From contig CP085828.1 of NCBI GenBank assembly GCA_020809705.1, forward strand, positions 5,518,001-5,582,000: 64,000 bases of DNA, given 5' to 3'. Origin of the DNA: Calonectria ilicicola (taxonomy: Eukaryota; Ascomycota; Sordariomycetes; Hypocreales; Nectriaceae). A program made the translations under genes and the position numbers. Shown here piece by piece: positions 60,818 through 64,000 of this stretch; the stretch's first letter is position 1; each line of letters starts with the position of its first letter. The notes beneath the pieces are model-generated. The model was not told the DNA's origin. It saw only the letters and a list, made by a program, of their open reading frames with translations, and did not search any database.

Positions 60818-61722
60818 ACGCTCCCTCGCACTAACACGCCCCCAGTCACAGAGACAGACCCTTGGGCAAGAGAAAGGTCACAGAGACGCCTGTCGCACAG
60901 CGCCACATTCCAGCGAGGCACGCCATCGCCCCTCTTGAGGCGCCCGACGGCAACGCCATCTCGGGTTAGGGCCCTCTCGCTTCGCTGACTTGCCCCATTG
61001 TGGCCCTGGCTCCCCCTCCGTGATCCGCTATGGTCAATTGACAACAGCCTGTCTAAGGCAGTCATCAACGAGGCACGATACAGAAGACAAGACCTTTCAT
61101 CACTATGCATGCATCCTGGGGCCGGCATTAACCTTGGGGCCTAAAGACACGACACCAACCTGGAGGTCTGGATGTACACCGCCGACATGTGATGATACAA
61201 CCCGGTCGCTCTCATCCGCTTCTTCTGTCGCTGACCAGGCTCAGATGGAGGGAGCAAGATGTGCGGTGCGTGCGTCCCGCCTACACCTGTGTCCGCGATG
61301 CCACGGCATTGAAGAAAGTGATCTTGCCCAGGCGGTGCAACATTCGTCCTTAACGACGGCCCTGTCGTGCGTATCCCCTTAATGCCCCTGTTCCCATTTT
61401 ATACCCTTCGTAATGTGAAATTTGGAATATGCTGGATGGAATTTGCCTGCCAAAGAACGATCTTGGTTGCATGAACGAACGAGTGATTCTATCAATGGTT
61501 TGATTGACACTGACTGACACTAGAAAGCCAGGGTCTTCAATGCCGCGCCGTTCGGGATCACAGACTCCTACCGGCTTTGTCTCTCGGCTGCCCACCGCTT
61601 GGTAATTGCCCTTCCCCACACTGTGAGCCTCGTTGCTTTTGTCTTGTCCAGGCCAGTCCCCGGGTCTCATTGGTGACGATCGGATCCCTTCGCGTTGGGT
61701 CAAGCCTTGGCTACTAGCCCAC

Positions 61723-61895
61723 CACGCGCCGGACACAAAAAATGGCCCACCAAAACGCTCATCTTCACACATTCAAGTGGCCTGGCTTAGTGACAGACTA
61801 AATAAACGGGGCGCATTTGCAGATCTTCTATGCTGCTTGTGTTCCATTATTTATGTCAACCCTTTTGGTGGGCCATTTTTTGTGTCCGGCGCGTG
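61723..61895. mobile_element. 173 bp MITE with 33 bp perfect terminal inverted repeats and 5 bp target duplication
   Basis: The left arm 61723-61755 begins CACGCGCCGGACACAAAAAA and is the exact reverse complement of the right arm 61863-61895. CCCAC flanks both sides (61718-61722 and 61896-61900). The 107 bp interior has no coding capacity. Perfect arms plus a matching duplication argue for a recent non-autonomous insertion. The superfamily is not assigned: 5 bp duplications are uncommon among known fungal DNA transposons. It sits about 140 bp past the tdp1 stop, in the distal osaA upstream region. Confidence 0.85.
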
Positions 61896-62036
61896 CCCAC
61901 TCAGCTTTGGTCATATTATTTTTTTCCCCACGCTCGCTCGGTACGAGAGGTACCAACTACTGTAGGTACGTAGATTAGGTTTCCGACTCTCCCCCCCCAT
62001 CTTGGCATTGCCACAATCGAGATGGTCTGCCTTCTC

Positions 62037-64000
62037 TCATGCCTGGCCATAAAACCAGGGTTCCTCGGTATCTCGATATCTCCGTCCGGGAAATCGCATC
62101 GGAATTGGAACTATACCTTTGAAAATTTCCATGTCTTCGCTCTTCGTCGCCCTGCCACAGTCTGCCTCCTTGGCGCCCATGCCAGCCCCCGCTTGGACCT
62201 GGCACTTGCTCGCCTCGGGAAGTCGCATCACTACGCCGCACTCCCAGTTACGACAGTTCATCTTGGGCCTTCCTGTTCCTCGCTCGATGACTAAGCGGCC
62301 CCTGTCCTCGTTAAAACTCCGGTCAGTGACATGCTCTAGTCAATTCATTGTCGGGCAGCCCGGTGTCCCGGTGTCTCACCATGCGCTCTCTGACAGATTT
62401 GCACTGCCAATGTATGCCCAACCCGGTGACGAGAATGCCGTTTCGGTTTCTGCACCGTCCCCCGCCGTTTCCGAATCGGCTTTTCCCCGGAGCCCGCGGC
62501 TTTTGCTCCTACGAACAAAAATCATCTTGCTGTGCATCAGCAATTTATCACGAGTGTTCACACAATCGTAGACCAGTTCAGTGGGGAAAGTTGGCGCGCG
62601 CCACCACTTCGCCTGGACGCAGATGGTGCCCGCAGCCTGCAGCGCGTTTCTCTTGTTAGCGTGCTCGCCCGTCTTTACTGCTTAGCAGTAGTCTGTAACG
62701 CACCATTCGCCCTCCCCTGCTCTGTGCGACTGTCTCGTCTGTTGGAAAATAGATTCTAAAATGGTCCTTGAGCTGTTGTGCCGCAGTCGGCGCTTTGGCC
62801 TTGGTCGCTCGGCTCAGTCTCGAGTTATATTCGGTCATGCCATCATCACCTGCAACTGCGTCAGGCCATATTTTGTTCCATTGGACAATTCTAGATTGAT
62901 CATTGATCCCAAACAAGTGGGGATTTACCTTGACAAGCATGATAAATGGCACCCACCAAACTGTAGTTGATGGCCCCTAGAGATGCACACTAATCCTTCA
63001 GGTTAGCGACTTCCCTTTTTTTTTCTTGAAGCTCGTGTAGCACACGGCACATACCACTAAATCCACCTCCACAGGGTCACTAGTTGCTAGCCCAAGTGAA
63101 GCCACACTGGCGCCAAGTCCACAGTATCCTGTGAAGTAAATGGTCAGCCCTTGTCATACGAAAAGGTACAATTCAATGACAACAAACCTATTTGCTTCCA
63201 GTTTTCGGTATGACCGCCGGGACTGGAGAACATTAGCACATGCTGTAAATCAAATGTGGCTTGGAATGGCCATACATGCTGTACACAAAACGAAGATGCT
63301 CAGTTCGCGAAAAATCATAATTGGTTAGACTGCTGGCCATCCCCTCATCAACACCGCTCGCTTTCAGGAATCGGCCGAGCTCGGTGCTAAAAGCGGTTGG
63401 CTGGTGCTGAACAGAGTTGGTAAGTCGAGGCAGATCGATCAAAAAAACCATCTGGGATTTGGTTAGCAGCCTATACATTGCAAGCGCCTGCAAGCGCAGT
63501 CATCTCTGTAAGCGACTGACATTCTCCATTACCCCCGTTTCGCCCCAGTCATACGGCACCAAGTTGCCAGTGGGGACCACCACTCGGAGGTACTCAGCAT
63601 ACTTCAGCAGCTGAAGCTTGGAATGCATCGACCCAGGTCCATTCATAGCGGGAAAGCAAAACCTGATCCCAGGGGGCGCGTTAGATCGCATAGCTGTCTT
63701 CTGTATCAAGCTGCACATCAGCGTCTGGGTCCAACGGCAACTGGTTCAGTCATGTAGGCCTACCTGGGCATCATCAGCAGCGAATGCTAGCAGCAGTAAC
63801 TTCGTCTTTCGCAAGTCCAGTTTGGATATGATCCACTCGTCATCCCATTGGAAGGAGCTCAGCACAGCAAGTATGAGCTTGTCCTTCTGTAGCACCTCCT
63901 CGATTTTGATGTCCTCTGATGTTCGTGGATACCCATAAGCCCAGGTCCTCTTGACAACTCCATCTGGAAATGGCGGCAGACTAGCAGGCCTGGGCAGTTC
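62037..64000 (-). CDS. tdp1: Tyrosyl-DNA phosphodiesterase Tdp1 (5' part beyond window)
   Basis: It repairs topoisomerase I-DNA adducts by cleaving the tyrosyl-3'-phosphate bond. The N-terminus lies beyond 64000. Both phospholipase D-type HxK motifs are present: GPGSMHSKLQLLKYAEYLRV (His codon at 63623-63625) and NTRDKLLMHSKMIFV (His codon at 62532-62534). Other family blocks are VVVPTGNLVPYDWGETGVME, VFLIDLPRL, IPGGHTENWKQIGYCGLGAS, IYFPTDETVAQSRGG, WAYIGSANLSESAWGRL and NCRNWECGVVMRL. The end is IVPIPMRFPGRRY, then RDTEEPWFYGQA. At least eight introns were placed, all canonical, several with CTAAC or CTGAC branch sites. All catalytic parts visible here are intact. Confidence 0.93.

Larger units (their letters stand above)
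53629..62036. promoter_or_regulatory. 8.4 kb gene-free region upstream of osaA
   Basis: tdp1 ends at 62037 and osaA begins at 53628, both leftward, so the whole stretch is upstream of osaA. Frames up to 263 codons exist (54855-55646, - strand) but are low-complexity, overlap other frames and match nothing I know. From 53.6 to about 55.7 kb the + strand is purine-rich, so the osaA sense strand is C/T-rich, as in fungal leaders. Around 59.76-60.56 kb the polarity is reversed. It contains pentanucleotide repeats, a Z-DNA-type tract and a MITE, listed separately. It may include a long 5' UTR with upstream ORFs. Confidence 0.65.

Noticed and set aside
53629..62036. Many matches to BrlA-type AGGGG and other short developmental-regulator motifs
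   Set aside because: The consensus is short and the + strand is purine-rich, so matches are expected by chance; no claim without binding data.
1..64000. tRNA, 5S rRNA and snRNA genes
   Set aside because: I looked for T-arm (GGTTCRANNCC) and other conserved blocks by eye and found no convincing cloverleaf; a tRNAscan/Infernal run would settle this.

Overview
The window is nuclear DNA of a filamentous ascomycete, most likely a member of the Eurotiales (Aspergillus/Penicillium relatives). The signs are dense genes on both strands, many 50-120 bp introns with GT(R)AG-type donors and CTAAC/CTGAC branch sites, orthologues typical of that order (HapE, CnpA, GmtA, OsaA, a short-tailed Mmm1), and no bacterial, viral or plasmid features. 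Placement within the order is inference from remembered protein families. No tRNA, rRNA or CRISPR feature was recognised.

Layout, left to right: mei2-like RNA-binding protein (-), exocyst sec15 (+), CCAAT-binding subunit hapE (-) divergent from rRNA-processing fcf2 (+), mitoribosomal rsm10 (+), mitochondrial tryptophanyl-tRNA synthetase (+), importin-beta family receptor (-), aminopeptidase P (+), a FUN14-domain protein (-), the centromeric histone cnpA (-) divergent from a Derlin (+), acireductone dioxygenase (+), a short-chain dehydrogenase (+), GDP-mannose transporter gmtA (+), MBOAT lysophospholipid acyltransferase (+), a serine-rich membrane-anchored protein of unknown function (-), a 4.8 kb gene-poor gap, CaaX protease rce1 (+), ERMES subunit mmm1 (-) divergent from SM protein vps45 (+), mitochondrial tRNA modifier mto1 (+), cardiolipin synthase (-), a decayed MITE and a doubtful small ORF, the WOPR developmental regulator osaA/RYP1 (-), an 8.4 kb gene-free region upstream of it, and tyrosyl-DNA phosphodiesterase tdp1 (-), which runs off the right edge.

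The genes do not form a biosynthetic cluster. Several serve mitochondria (rsm10, msw1, FUN14, mmm1, mto1, crd1, and perhaps aminopeptidase P) or the secretory/ER system (sec15, derlin, gmtA, ale1, rce1, vps45). This is ordinary core-genome content. The least ordinary parts are non-coding. The very long region upstream of osaA carries several pentanucleotide repeats and a 32 bp alternating purine-pyrimidine tract. An intact-looking 173 bp MITE with 33 bp perfect inverted repeats and a 5 bp target duplication lies just beyond the tdp1 stop. A second, decayed MITE with an almost pure A/T core lies near crd1. Exon boundaries below were set by hand from reading frame, splice signals and family conservation; most genes whose boundaries I worked through completely gave whole-codon sums.
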